DNA of 64,000 nucleotides, taken from positions 81,808 to 145,807 of the forward strand of contig CALJDU010000010.1 in assembly GCA_938024995.1 (NCBI GenBank). Reading direction: 5' to 3'. Below the pieces are notes generated by a model. It worked only from the letters and a program-made list of their open reading frames with translations, did not search any database and was not told the DNA's origin. A program made the translations under genes and the position numbers. Of the stretch, positions 25,220 to 34,217 are shown piece by piece; positions within the stretch are counted from its first letter, which is position 1; each line of letters opens with the position of its first letter. The DNA comes from an uncultured bacterium (GTDB lineage: Bacteria > Myxococcota_A > Polyangia > Polyangiales > Houyiibacteriaceae).

Positions 25220-26407
25220 GTGGGTTGGCGCAGCGCGTTCGGAATCGTCCTGGTGGTGGTGACCTCGGGCTGCTTCGTTGACACCAAGCCATTGGGAACA
25301 GGCGACACCGCGACCGACACAGGTCTGACGGACACCGGGACCGACACCGCCCTCGATACCGACGTGGAGATCGACGCCCCCATCGACACCGCGGAGCCCT
25401 TTGATGCGGGCGACGCAGGGATGCCGGACACAGGGACGCCAGACACCGGGACGCCAGACACAGGGACGCCAGACACCGGGACGCCAGACACCGGGACGCC
25501 AGACACAGGGACGCCAGACGCGCCCGACGCCGATGCGCCCGACGCCGATGCCTGTGTGCCGATGACCGAGCTTTGCAACGCGCGCGACGATGACTGCGAC
25601 ACGCGCATCGATGAAGACGTCGCGCTCGTCGAGCACTGGATGGACGGTGATGGCGATGGCTTTGGACGCGCCGGCACGATGGAGACTAGCTGCGAAATCC
25701 CGAGCGGGCGCGTCGACAACGAGGATGACTGCGACGACGGCGAGCGCGCGATCAACCCAGACGCCTCCGAGAGCTGCAATATGCGCGACGACGACTGTGA
25801 CACGCGCACCGACGAGACGGTCACCGTGCCGCACTGGATGGACGGCGACGGCGACGGCTTCGGACGCGCGGGCACGATGGACCGCAGCTGCACGGTTCCG
25901 AGCGGACGCGCCGACAACGAAGACGACTGTGACGACGATGACGGCACGGTCTTTCCCGAAGCCACCGAGACCTGTAACGCGATCGATGACGATTGCGATG
26001 AAGCGATCGACGAGGACGAAGACATCGTCGTCGCGCCGGTCTGTGGATGCACGCGACGGGAGCGTGCCGGATCCGTCTACCAATTTTGCTCGATGAACAT
26101 GTCGTGGGACGACGCCGACGCCTACTGCGTGAGTCGCGGGTACCAGCAGGTCGAGATCAACGACGACGAAGAGAACGACTACGTCACGATCGAGACCGGC
26201 TCCGAACGCACGTGGATCGGGCTCAACGATCTCGACATGCGCGGCGACTACGTGTGGTCGAACGGCGGGACCTCGATGTATCGGAACTGGGCGATGGGCG
26301 AACCCAACCGCGACTTTGAGCGCTGCGTCGAGCTCATCCCCGGGATGGGCGAGTGGAACGACCAGGGCTGCGAAGACCCGAACGCCTTCGTCTGCGAGCT
26401 TGACTGA
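25220..26407 (+). CDS. Secreted MopE-type metal-binding protein with C-type lectin domain
   Basis: 395 residues from a GTG at 25220. Signal with lipobox VTSGC. A stalk of GTPDT repeats (seven 15-bp units, first variant GMPDT) comes next. Three Cu/Ca-binding MopE-like units follow, each CNxxDDDCDxxxDE then WMDGDGDGFGRAGTM and VDNEDDCDD. The C-terminus (about 275-395) is a C-type lectin domain with WIGLND, the sugar-binding triad EPN (in MGEPNRDF) and the WND motif (EWNDQGCED) that coordinates calcium, plus four framework cysteines. EPN predicts mannose-type specificity by analogy with animal lectins. It probably binds glycans at the cell surface. Its C-terminus is the parent-like form of the frameshifted gene upstream. 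Confidence 0.85.
   Translation: MGWRSAFGIVLVVVTSGCFVDTKPLGTGDTATDTGLTDTGTDTALDTDVEIDAPIDTAEPFDAGDAGMPDTGTPDTGTPDTGTPDTGTPDTGTPDTGTPDAPDADAPDADACVPMTELCNARDDDCDTRIDEDVALVEHWMDGDGDGFGRAGTMETSCEIPSGRVDNEDDCDDGERAINPDASESCNMRDDDCDTRTDETVTVPHWMDGDGDGFGRAGTMDRSCTVPSGRADNEDDCDDDDGTVFPEATETCNAIDDDCDEAIDEDEDIVVAPVCGCTRRERAGSVYQFCSMNMSWDDADAYCVSRGYQQVEINDDEENDYVTIETGSERTWIGLNDLDMRGDYVWSNGGTSMYRNWAMGEPNRDFERCVELIPGMGEWNDQGCEDPNAFVCELD
25428..25520 (+). repeat. 15-bp coding repeats encoding GTPDT
   Basis: About seven in-frame copies of a 15-base unit (gggacgccagacacc or gggacgccagacaca) inside the MopE-lectin gene. Two alternating third-position variants show how copies were added. They form a Pro/Asp/Thr stalk. 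Confidence 0.85.
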
Positions 26408-26520
26408 ACGGCCACCGCAACAGCGAAAACCGCGCGCGCCTCGTCTTTGGAGCCGACCTGGCCGACGCGACAAAGCGGTTTGCATAAACAACCGCGTGAG
26501 CGCGTACGCTTGCGGCGCTC

Positions 26521-27648
26521 GTGACCGCTGTGAAGACGACCGATGACCTGGCACCGTCAGCGACCTCCGCTCGACGCCACGTCGCGGAGTTTCTCGCGGT
26601 CGGTGGCCTGACCCTTCTCTTGTTCCCGCTCGGCTGGACGCTCCGCGAGCTCTTTGGGCTCGACACCGCCGAGCTGATCACGGGCTTCACGTTCTTTCAC
26701 GCGGCGCGGGTCCTCAACGATCCGCACTTCGCCGTCACCTATTTGCTTTTCTATCGTGACGTGCGCTCCCGCGCGTTCGGCGAGGTGTTCGTCAAACGCC
26801 AGCGACTGCGCTTCGTGTTCGCAGGTGTCGTGGTCCCCGTCGCGCTTCTCGCGTGGGCGACCACCGCGCTCGTCACCCGTGACGCCCAGACGCTCGGCGG
26901 CATGGTGCAGCTCATGTTCCTCTTGGTCGGGTGGCACTACGTGAAGCAAGGGTTCGGCGTGATGCTGGTCCTCGCGGGACGACGCGGCGTTCGCTTCTCC
27001 AAACGCGAGCGGCTCGCGATCCTCGCGCACTGTTACGCGGGCTGGGCTTACGCCTGGGCCAACCCCTTCGACACCGGGAGACCTCGCATAGAACACGGCG
27101 TCGTCTATGACTCGATCGCGCACCCGCTCTTTTTGGAACCGTTGGCGCTCGCCGCCACCATCACGACCGGGGCCTGGCTCGCGCTTGTCTTGCTCGCGAA
27201 GCGTCGCCGCGAAGGTCGCCTCCCGCTCACGACGCCGCTCGTCGCGCTCCTCATGAGCATTTGGGTGTGGCTCATCTTCTCGGGGAGCGATCGCCTCGTT
27301 CGATACGCGCTCCCAGCGATGCACTCGTTGCAGTACCTCTACTTCGTGAAGCTGCTCGAGGGGAACAAGGCCAAAGAACGAGAAGGACCGCCACACTTTG
27401 AGGTGTCACGACGGGCGCGGCTCGGGATGGTCTTCGGGAGCGCGATCTTGCTCGGCGCGGTGATCTTGCGCGGGGTCCCCATGTCGCTCGACGCGTTTCT
27501 CTCGGCCGACGCGGGCTTCGCAGAGACCGCGCTCGGCGCGACCCCCTTCTTCGCCGCCATCCACGCCTTCGTGAACCTGCACCACTACTTCATGGACGCA
27601 GTGATCTGGCGACGCGACAACCCGGAGACGCGCTACTTGTTCGCGTAG
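26521..27648 (+). CDS. Integral membrane protein of unknown function
   Basis: 375 residues, about eight hydrophobic segments, GTG start. Conserved-looking polar residues lie inside or next to helices: FFHAARVLNDPHF near 58-70, GWHYVKQGFGV near 138-148, AMHSLQYLYF near 267-276, and NLHHYFMDAVIWRRDNP near the C-terminus. The paired histidines in helices suggest a metal- or heme-dependent membrane enzyme, as in diverse desaturase-like proteins, but the classical HxxHH boxes are not present. I assign no function. The stop abuts the convergent outer membrane protein gene. Confidence 0.7.
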   Translation: MTAVKTTDDLAPSATSARRHVAEFLAVGGLTLLLFPLGWTLRELFGLDTAELITGFTFFHAARVLNDPHFAVTYLLFYRDVRSRAFGEVFVKRQRLRFVFAGVVVPVALLAWATTALVTRDAQTLGGMVQLMFLLVGWHYVKQGFGVMLVLAGRRGVRFSKRERLAILAHCYAGWAYAWANPFDTGRPRIEHGVVYDSIAHPLFLEPLALAATITTGAWLALVLLAKRRREGRLPLTTPLVALLMSIWVWLIFSGSDRLVRYALPAMHSLQYLYFVKLLEGNKAKEREGPPHFEVSRRARLGMVFGSAILLGAVILRGVPMSLDAFLSADAGFAETALGATPFFAAIHAFVNLHHYFMDAVIWRRDNPETRYLFA

Positions 27649-27650
27649 CG

Positions 27651-28358
27651 TTATCGTGGGGGCGCGTTGAAGTAGCCCGTGAGCTGGACGCCGACGCTCA
27701 TCCCCCAGAGCGAACGGCTCTGCGGAACGACGTTCCGGCGGAGCGAGTAGTAGCCGAGATCGCCGGGCGCTTCTCGCCGAACCGCGCGCGCGGTGAACGA
27801 GATCGCGCCGTAGCGGAGCCGGACCTCGCTGCCCAGACCGAATGAGGCCTCGAGCTGTCGGAGCGCGGGACACTCGACGGATTCGTCGACCCCCGGAAGA
27901 TCATGCGTCGTGGGCCCGCCCATCAAGAACGCTGCACCCGCGAGCCCAAACACCTGCACCCGGTTCCGCGGGTTGAGGTAGACGCGCGCGTCCAGAAAGA
28001 ACGCCATCTCAATTGTGGAGACGGTGCGTTCCCGGTTGACGCGGTACGAACCGCCGCCGAGCCCAGCCCCGACATCGAACCCAAGGTGCCCCGTTCGCGT
28101 TCGAAAGCGCCCTCCGAAGTCGAAGCGGCCGACGTGCAGCGCGCCTCGGTCACGTCCAATATCGGTGATCACGCGATGACGAATGAAGATCCCCGCGCGT
28201 TGTCCCCGGACCCGATCTTCTTGAATCTCCGCGGCCGACCGCGTGTCTTCCCCTGTGGTGTCTTCGTCCCATGTGCCGTCTTCCTGCGCTTCGGCATGAG
28301 CAGAAGACAGCGCCAGGAGCGCCGCGAGCAACGCGACGCCAAACCAATCTCGAACCAT
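27651..28358 (-). CDS. Predicted outer membrane beta-barrel protein
   Basis: 235 residues from an ATG at 28358; an upstream extension lacks signal features. A cleavable signal peptide ends AHAEAQ near residue 25. An acidic linker follows, then alternating amphipathic strands (RFRTRTGHLGFDVGAGLGGG, VRLRYGAISFTARAVRR), and the sequence ends in a strand with aromatic residue (VGVQLTGYFNAPPR). The composition is that of a small outer membrane barrel such as OmpW/OmpX-like or MetA-like proteins in Myxococcota, but the exact family is not recognised. Confidence 0.62.
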   Translation of the reverse strand: MVRDWFGVALLAALLALSSAHAEAQEDGTWDEDTTGEDTRSAAEIQEDRVRGQRAGIFIRHRVITDIGRDRGALHVGRFDFGGRFRTRTGHLGFDVGAGLGGGSYRVNRERTVSTIEMAFFLDARVYLNPRNRVQVFGLAGAAFLMGGPTTHDLPGVDESVECPALRQLEASFGLGSEVRLRYGAISFTARAVRREAPGDLGYYSLRRNVVPQSRSLWGMSVGVQLTGYFNAPPR

Positions 28359-28480
28359 GTACGAACCTCCGTCGGATCGCCCCCTCACACACGCCACAGC
28401 ATGAGGTTAGGGTGGTCGCGGCGCTCCGGCAAGACGCCGCGTCTCCCCATCCATCTCGGCGATGCGGTATACAGGTGAAG

Positions 28481-28897
28481 GTGAATCGCCAACTCGTGTG
28501 TGTCGTCGGGATCGTGATCCGCGATGGAAAGATCCTCGCGCTTCGGCGCGCGAAGGACAAAGACGCCGCGCCCGGCATCTGGGAAACCGTTTCAGGTCGC
28601 GTTCGCCTCGGGGAAGACCCCCTCGACGCGGTTCGCCGCGAGATCGAAGAAGAGACCGGCCTGAGCATCTCGGTCGAGCCGCGTCCCGTGGATGTCTACA
28701 CCGCGTCACGCGCGAACGTCCCGATGGTCGTCATCGTATACCGCGCGCTCTACCTCTCCGGCGAGGTCTCGATCTCGGTCGAACACGACGACTACTCCTG
28801 GGTCACGCACGACGGGTTTGTTGAGCTGACCTCGCTCGATCGATTGGTCGTCGCGGTCGAGCGCGCCATGGTCCTCCCGATCCTCGAAGAGGAATAA
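28481..28897 (+). CDS. Nudix hydrolase
   Basis: 138 residues from a GTG at 28481 (AGG five bases upstream; GTG at 28475 is an alternative). The Nudix box is complete: GRVRLGEDPLDAV followed by RREIEEETGL, satisfying Gx5Ex7REUxEExGU. The N-terminus LVCVVGIVIRDGKILALRR is a family strand-loop-strand. Such enzymes cleave nucleoside diphosphates linked to another moiety (damaged nucleotides, NADH, sugar nucleotides). The substrate is not readable. Divergent from the outer membrane protein gene. Confidence 0.92.
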   Translation: MNRQLVCVVGIVIRDGKILALRRAKDKDAAPGIWETVSGRVRLGEDPLDAVRREIEEETGLSISVEPRPVDVYTASRANVPMVVIVYRALYLSGEVSISVEHDDYSWVTHDGFVELTSLDRLVVAVERAMVLPILEEE

Positions 28898-29056
28898 GCC
28901 GCTCCCAGACCGCTGGTTTCGTGCGGGTTCGGCGCTGGAACGAGCGCCGTTGGCCCGACGTCTGAGATCGCAAGAAATCAGCGACCCGCTGTTTATTGGA
29001 TCCCGCGCAGGACCCGTTTCTACCATTCGGATTCGTCGCCCACGCGACGTTGGAGG

Positions 29057-31330
29057 ATGATGGACCGCAGCCACCCGAACGCCGTACCTGCAAAGACCGA
29101 AGGAGCTGAGCCTTCGATCGGGCTCCACGCTCGAGCCGGCGACTCAACGTCGACCCGAGTCGGTTCACGTGCACGCACGTCTGTCCGCCAGATGCTCACT
29201 GGAGGACGCGCCACCGCGCTCCCGCCCATCACGGAACTGACCGCGGCGGTGACCTCGCTCGCGAGAGGCTTCCGCGAGAAGGTCTTGCTCAGCGTCGGCG
29301 AAGAGCCGACCGAGTTCGCGTTGGTTCGCCGCGGCGATCAGGTCCTCGCGTCGTGTTACGACACGGGGTCCGCGCCGGAGGTGCTCCTGCTGGATCGCCC
29401 GATCGCGCTCGCGCCGCTTCTCCGCGCCTGTGCTCGCGAGACGCTGGAGGAAGCCCAGCTCTTGAGCGACCCGACCACGCGTCAAGTCGCGGTGAAGCTC
29501 GCGGAGCGCGCGCTCGCGATCGAGATCGAAGACGACCCTGCGGTGAACGTCGCGCCGACCATCCGTCGCGGGGGCGCGCGTCGCCCGAACGGCGAGCCGC
29601 TCACCTTCGGCTACGAAGCACGGGTCTTCCCGAGCGCGCACCCCACCTCCGCGCGGTCATCGCAGTCTGACGTCCACGCGATGCTCTTCGCGGGTCAGCT
29701 CTGGGCGTTCGTACACGGCAAGCGCGTCCCGCTCGCCCGTGGTCCGATCATGCTCCCGGTCCAGCGCATGGTCGTCGCCGCCCGCGCGTTGATCGATGCC
29801 TGGGACGAGGCCAAGCCCTGTCACGTCCGGCTGTGCGTGTCCGGCTTCCAGGTAAGCGCGCGGTACGACGGTCGCGAGACCGCAGCGCTCTCTTTCGAGG
29901 ACGACTCCCAGCGGATCTCGGTGCCCGGTCTCTCCGTCGACCAAGCGGCGCTGCCGATCCTGAGCGTCGCTTCTGACATCCTCCGCTCACTCGTCGCCGC
30001 CGACCGCGCGCAGAACCGCAACCTCCGCGTCAGCGATCTCCGCGAAGAAGTGCGCGAGCTTCGCCGTCGTGTCCGCGGTCGTCAGAAGATGTCCGGTTTC
30101 GTGAACCGCGACGCGGATCGACTCCGCGCGCTCAACCGCTCGGTACGCAAAGAGGTCCGCCCCGAGCCCGCGCCGCGCTCGCTCCGCTTCGGAGAGCGTT
30201 GGCGGATCGCGCTTGACGGTCTAGACGCGACCTCAACGTTTTTCTGCGGCGACCGCTTGGTCATGTCCACGCCCCGCATCACGTTGGCGGTTTCCCGGGA
30301 GACCGGCGACGCGCTCTGGGTGCGTGACGGCGGCGGGTCGACGGCCTTGATGGCGAGCTCGATCTTGCTCCGCGCGTTCCCCGAGGGCGACGTCGAGCTG
30401 TGCGACGTCGAGGACGGCGAAGCGCGCGCGACCACTCGTATCGCTCCTCGCGTCGGCGGCGCGATGACGAGCGTCTTGGTCGGCGGCGGCAACATCCCGC
30501 AGATGGCGGTCTTGAGCGAGGGCGCGCGTCGTCTCGTCGCGGTCGACGTCCGCACCGGCATCCCGCGTTGGCGCTTCCTCACCGAGGGCAGCGGGAACCA
30601 CTTCGTCTGCCGCGCGGGCCGCATCTTGTTGGTCGCCTCGAGCACCGGCTCCCTGCACGCGCTCGACGTCGCGAACGGCGAAGAGCTCTGGCGTTACAAC
30701 TCGCGGCGCCGGGTGGCGTTCGCGCCGCAGGTCTCGGGTGACACCGCGATCTTGGCCGCGGGTGAGCCAGGCGGACGGCTCGGCGCGATCATCGGCGTCG
30801 ACCTCTACACCGGGGAGGAGCGCTTCTGCTCTGAGCTCCCGACCGGTCCTTCGTGCCGACCGATCGTCGCCGGCGAGCTCGTCGCGGTGACCTCAGGAGA
30901 GCACCTCGTTTTCTGCGAGGCCGACAGCGGCGCGGTGCGCTTCTTGACCGAAGACCCGGGCTTGAGCAGCGGCGCCGCGCTCATGGTCGACGACCTCTTG
31001 ATCGTGAACGCGCCGGGAGGACGACTCACCGCGATCGACGTGAAGAAGCAAGGGGTCGCGTGGTCACGGGTCCTCGGCGAGCCGGCGATCGACGAGGTTC
31101 CGCGGAGCCTTGAACCGGTCCTGCGCGGCGGCGCCCTCTTCGTCCCGGGCGGCGCGGTCTCGGTGATCCGCCCCATCGACGGAACCGTGATCGGCGCGCT
31201 TCCGTGCGACCTCGTCCCCGACCTCATCCGCGTCGACGAGCGCGGCTGGGTCTACATCGCCGAAGAGAGCGGTCATATGGCCGCCTTCGCGCCGATCCCG
31301 CACCTCCGATTGATCTCGGGCGGGCGCTGA
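29057..31330 (+). CDS. PQQ-like beta-propeller protein with N-terminal regulatory region
   Basis: 757 residues with no signal peptide. The first 330 residues hold a mixed alpha/beta region including RRGARRPNGEPLTFGYEARV and a basic helical linker (RELRRRVRGRQKMSGF near 335-350). From about 370 to the end are repeated PQQ-like propeller blades with the TGxxxW tails: RETGDALWVRDGG, VRTGIPRWRFLTEG, VANGEELWRYNS, LYTGEERFCSELP. It resembles cytoplasmic PQQ-repeat proteins seen in Myxococcota, probably a protein-interaction propeller rather than an enzyme. An alternative start at 29192 cannot be excluded; a GGAGG precedes 29057 closely. Confidence 0.8.
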   Translation: MMDRSHPNAVPAKTEGAEPSIGLHARAGDSTSTRVGSRARTSVRQMLTGGRATALPPITELTAAVTSLARGFREKVLLSVGEEPTEFALVRRGDQVLASCYDTGSAPEVLLLDRPIALAPLLRACARETLEEAQLLSDPTTRQVAVKLAERALAIEIEDDPAVNVAPTIRRGGARRPNGEPLTFGYEARVFPSAHPTSARSSQSDVHAMLFAGQLWAFVHGKRVPLARGPIMLPVQRMVVAARALIDAWDEAKPCHVRLCVSGFQVSARYDGRETAALSFEDDSQRISVPGLSVDQAALPILSVASDILRSLVAADRAQNRNLRVSDLREEVRELRRRVRGRQKMSGFVNRDADRLRALNRSVRKEVRPEPAPRSLRFGERWRIALDGLDATSTFFCGDRLVMSTPRITLAVSRETGDALWVRDGGGSTALMASSILLRAFPEGDVELCDVEDGEARATTRIAPRVGGAMTSVLVGGGNIPQMAVLSEGARRLVAVDVRTGIPRWRFLTEGSGNHFVCRAGRILLVASSTGSLHALDVANGEELWRYNSRRRVAFAPQVSGDTAILAAGEPGGRLGAIIGVDLYTGEERFCSELPTGPSCRPIVAGELVAVTSGEHLVFCEADSGAVRFLTEDPGLSSGAALMVDDLLIVNAPGGRLTAIDVKKQGVAWSRVLGEPAIDEVPRSLEPVLRGGALFVPGGAVSVIRPIDGTVIGALPCDLVPDLIRVDERGWVYIAEESGHMAAFAPIPHLRLISGGR

Positions 31331-31385
31331 GGTCTCGGGGAGAGCGCTGAGAGGCGCGCTCCCCACCTCGTTCGTTCGTTTCGAG

Positions 31386-32375
31386 ATGTGGCACCCTCGC
31401 GCGGTGTCGAAGCACGCGACGTCAAAGAAGAAGACGAAGAAGAAGCGCGACATCCGAATCGCGCATCACGTCGCCGGCGCGGAGCACGAGCGCAACGCGT
31501 TACGGGAGACAATCTTCGACTTCCTCGAGGACGTCGGTGACTCGCTGCGGAACCCTAGGGGAGAGTTCGGCGCGCGGACGGGCGACAAGGTTTTCATCGC
31601 CTTGATGGTCCCGATCATCTCCGTCGCGTTGCTCATAAGCGGCTCCCCTCACCAGATGGTCGCGGGGACCGCGCTGTTGCTCTCCGCGGTCTGCCTCGCG
31701 ACCGTCATCACCTCGCTTCGAATGCGCCGCGTCCTCACCCACGAGCTCGTGATGGGAGATGATGGCTTCAAGCTAACCCGGGGTCGCGAGAGCCGGTTCT
31801 TCGCCTTCTCGGAGATCGCGGACCACTGGTGGGAGCGCGAGACCTTTTTCATCACGAAGCAGACCGACGAAAAAGCGCGCGAAGTCATCCAGACCTGGAA
31901 AGGCGCCTGCAGCCGCGAAGGGTATCGGCGGAATCACGTCCCGGCGATCAGGCCAGGTCAGCACGAAGCCGTCGACACGAGCGCGCGCTTTCGTCCGCGC
32001 GATGTCGCGCGGTTCCGAGAGGACCTCAAGAGCGCCCTCTCGACGTACCGCGCGCGAACTCCGCGTGAGGTCCCCTCCGCTCTCTCCCGCCAAGCCGGCG
32101 AGCCCACCGACGAGTGGATCTCGCGGATCACGTCGAGCGTCGACTCGTACCGCTCCGCCCCGCGCGTCGACATGGAAGAGCTGGCGTGTGATCCCACAGT
32201 CGCGCCGATCGATCGCGTCACCGCGGCCGCTTCTCTCTCCACCGCGCCCGACGAAGTCCGCGCGAGGGTCCGGGTCGCGGTGAACGCCTCCGCGGACGAG
32301 CGACTGGTCGACGCGATCGAAGAAGCGCTCTGTGGCGAGATCAGCGAAGACGTGCTCGAAGAGCTGATCGCGTAG
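31386..32375 (+). CDS. Membrane protein with two TM helices and basic N-terminus, unknown
   Basis: 329 residues. A Lys-rich N-terminus (KKKTKKKRD) precedes a region with two hydrophobic helices (KVFIALMVPIISVALLIS and the AGTALLLSAVCLATVIT segment, about 68-107). A soluble cytoplasmic part follows, including a PH-like strand set (ELVMGDDGFKLTRGRESRFFAFSEI) and a helical C-terminal domain (about 230-329). The first part resembles small bacterial PH-domain membrane proteins. The start may be the GTG at 31404. No conserved neighbour partner. Confidence 0.6.
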   Translation: MWHPRAVSKHATSKKKTKKKRDIRIAHHVAGAEHERNALRETIFDFLEDVGDSLRNPRGEFGARTGDKVFIALMVPIISVALLISGSPHQMVAGTALLLSAVCLATVITSLRMRRVLTHELVMGDDGFKLTRGRESRFFAFSEIADHWWERETFFITKQTDEKAREVIQTWKGACSREGYRRNHVPAIRPGQHEAVDTSARFRPRDVARFREDLKSALSTYRARTPREVPSALSRQAGEPTDEWISRITSSVDSYRSAPRVDMEELACDPTVAPIDRVTAAASLSTAPDEVRARVRVAVNASADERLVDAIEEALCGEISEDVLEELIA

Positions 32376-32398
32376 CGAGAGCTCGCCCTCGCGGGACG

Positions 32399-33199
32399 CT
32401 AGCGTGAGGTCAGCCGGACCACGAACGCCCCGCCGCCGCCGAGCCGAGGCGACGCCGTTCGAAAACCGAGAACGACCGGCGCCGCGCCTTTGGTGAGCGC
32501 CTTGATCACTGCGTCTTGCAAGACGCCGACGCCGCCTGCGCTGTGCTTGCCCTTGCCGAAGATGATCCGCACGCAGCGACGTCCGGTTCGCTGTTGCTGA
32601 CGGACAAAGCGGATCACTTCGCGCTCCGCCTCCTGAGCGAAGAAACCGTGCAGATCCAGGTCCCCCTCGGGCGCTGGGTCCTCGAGGTAGCTCATCACGC
32701 TCTTGTGCGCGTCGACCCGAGCCCCGCGGACCTCATCGTCGTCACGCGAGATCTCGAAGCGGTGGCCTCCGCCGACCAAGGCGTCGAGCTTCGCGCGCGC
32801 GGCCGCTTCTGCGGCTTCGTCTTTGATCGATGACTGCGGCTTCTTGGTCACCACGCGCGCGCTCGGGTTCTTTCGACCGAGCCGCGTGACGCCCGCGTAG
32901 GCCTGGTCGCGCGTGAGCCGCTCCTCGTAGGCCTTCTTCACGATCGCGGGATCGATCTCGCGGGACTTCGGCTTTCGCTTTTCCTTTGCGCGCTGCTCCG
33001 CTTGCTCTTGCGCGATACGCTTGCGCTGCGCCTCCTCGCGCTTCGCTTTCGATTTCTTGTCGACGCGCAGCTCGTCTTTCATCGCCGCGAGGGCCGCGAA
33101 CGGATTGTTGATCCGCTCCGGCGCCTTCGGGAGCTTCACCTTGTCTTCCGGCGGACTCTCGTCCGGACCGCGAGGTCGCTTTTTCTTTCGGCGCGCCAT
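32399..33199 (-). CDS. Smr/MutS2-C domain protein
   Basis: 266 residues from an ATG at 33199; a longer frame upstream is basic and non-family. The N-terminal 180 residues are highly charged (Lys/Arg/Glu, coiled coil). The C-terminus is a Smr domain: DLHGFFAQEAEREV at 182-195 with the DLHG motif, and IIFGKGKHSAGG near 213-223 with the GxGxHS motif. Smr domains are small nucleases or nucleic-acid-binding domains acting on branched DNA or on stalled-ribosome RNA. Divergent from the serine acetyltransferase gene. Confidence 0.92.
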   Translation of the reverse strand: MARRKKKRPRGPDESPPEDKVKLPKAPERINNPFAALAAMKDELRVDKKSKAKREEAQRKRIAQEQAEQRAKEKRKPKSREIDPAIVKKAYEERLTRDQAYAGVTRLGRKNPSARVVTKKPQSSIKDEAAEAAARAKLDALVGGGHRFEISRDDDEVRGARVDAHKSVMSYLEDPAPEGDLDLHGFFAQEAEREVIRFVRQQQRTGRRCVRIIFGKGKHSAGGVGVLQDAVIKALTKGAAPVVLGFRTASPRLGGGGAFVVRLTSR

Positions 33200-33318
33200 A
33201 CGGCGAGCATGGAGCGTTTCGCGTTTGAAGCAAGCCCGAACAACGCGCCGGCGAAGCGCGAGACCGCCGCGGCGTCGATTCGTTGCGCGTCGCCGCGGTA
33301 CGCCTATCATTCTCAGCG

Positions 33319-34140
33319 ATGCCGAACGCACCTCAGGTGACCCCGCCGACCCCAGATTGCGCCGAGATGAGCGGAAGCAAGTCGGGGCTGGGAAAGATGC
33401 TCGCGCGGATCCGCTGCTACGTTCGCGATGTGGACGCGGTGATCGCGCACGACCCGGCGGCGAGGTCTCGCGTGGAGGTCGTGCTGACGTATCCGGGGGT
33501 GCACGCGCTCTGGATTCACCGGTCCGCGCACAGTCTCTGGAAGCGTGATCGTAAGCTCCCCGCTCGGGTGGTCTCCCACGTGAACCGTTTCCTTACCGGT
33601 GTCGAGATCCACCCCGGCGCGCGGTTCGGGCAAGGCGTCTTCATCGATCATGGAATGGGCGTGGTCGTCGGCGAGACGGCGAGCGTCGGCGACGGCTGCA
33701 TCCTCTACAAGGGCGTTGTCCTCGGCGGCACCTCGACCAACAAGAGCCAGCGGCACCCGCAGCTCGGCAAGAACGTCGTGGTCGGCACCAACGCCTGCAT
33801 CCTCGGCAACATCGAGGTCGGCGACGGCGCGCGGATCGGATCGGGCTCGGTCGTCATCCGCCCCGTGACCGACCGCGCGACCGTGGTCGGCGTTCCAGGT
33901 CGCGAGGTCAGCCAGGTCACCTCAAAACGCGCGCGTTTCGATCAGACGCTCGATCACGCGAGCTTGCCCGATCCCATGATCGAGATGCTCCGCTCCTTGC
34001 GTGACGACAACGAGCGGCTCCGGAAGCGCCTTGAAGCGCTCGAAGAGAAGCTCGACATCGAGCCGGAAGAGGACGAAGACATCGCGCTGATCGATGGCGC
34101 GCTCGCCACCACGGATCTGCCGCCGCAGCACGGTGGCTGA
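33319..34140 (+). CDS. cysE: Serine O-acetyltransferase
   Basis: 273 residues from an ATG at 33319. The hexapeptide-repeat left-handed helix spans about 95-195. DHGMGVVVGETA near 110-121 holds the Asp-His catalytic pair of serine acetyltransferases; the C-terminal loop of the fold includes RHPQLGKNVVVGTNA. It makes O-acetylserine for cysteine synthesis. A charged coiled coil follows at 225-255, and an unusual tail ends in ALATTDLPPQHGG, not part of the family core. That tail is echoed by a small open frame at 34874-34933. Confidence 0.92.
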   Translation: MPNAPQVTPPTPDCAEMSGSKSGLGKMLARIRCYVRDVDAVIAHDPAARSRVEVVLTYPGVHALWIHRSAHSLWKRDRKLPARVVSHVNRFLTGVEIHPGARFGQGVFIDHGMGVVVGETASVGDGCILYKGVVLGGTSTNKSQRHPQLGKNVVVGTNACILGNIEVGDGARIGSGSVVIRPVTDRATVVGVPGREVSQVTSKRARFDQTLDHASLPDPMIEMLRSLRDDNERLRKRLEALEEKLDIEPEEDEDIALIDGALATTDLPPQHGG

Positions 34141-34217
34141 AGCGCATCTTGTCGCCAGCCAACCCATCCGAGGTGGCTCCGCACGGTACGTTCCTGTAGC
34201 ACCACGTTCGCGAAGCA

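Noticed and set aside
25154..26554. Long minus-strand frame over the MopE-lectin gene with VWRPGVWRP repeats
   Set aside because: The repeats are the reverse translation of the GTPDT coding repeat; the plus strand has signal, metal and lectin motifs.
28898..29056. Possible tRNA or small RNA in the gap before the PQQ-propeller gene
   Set aside because: No cloverleaf or clear hairpin with a T-tract could be drawn.
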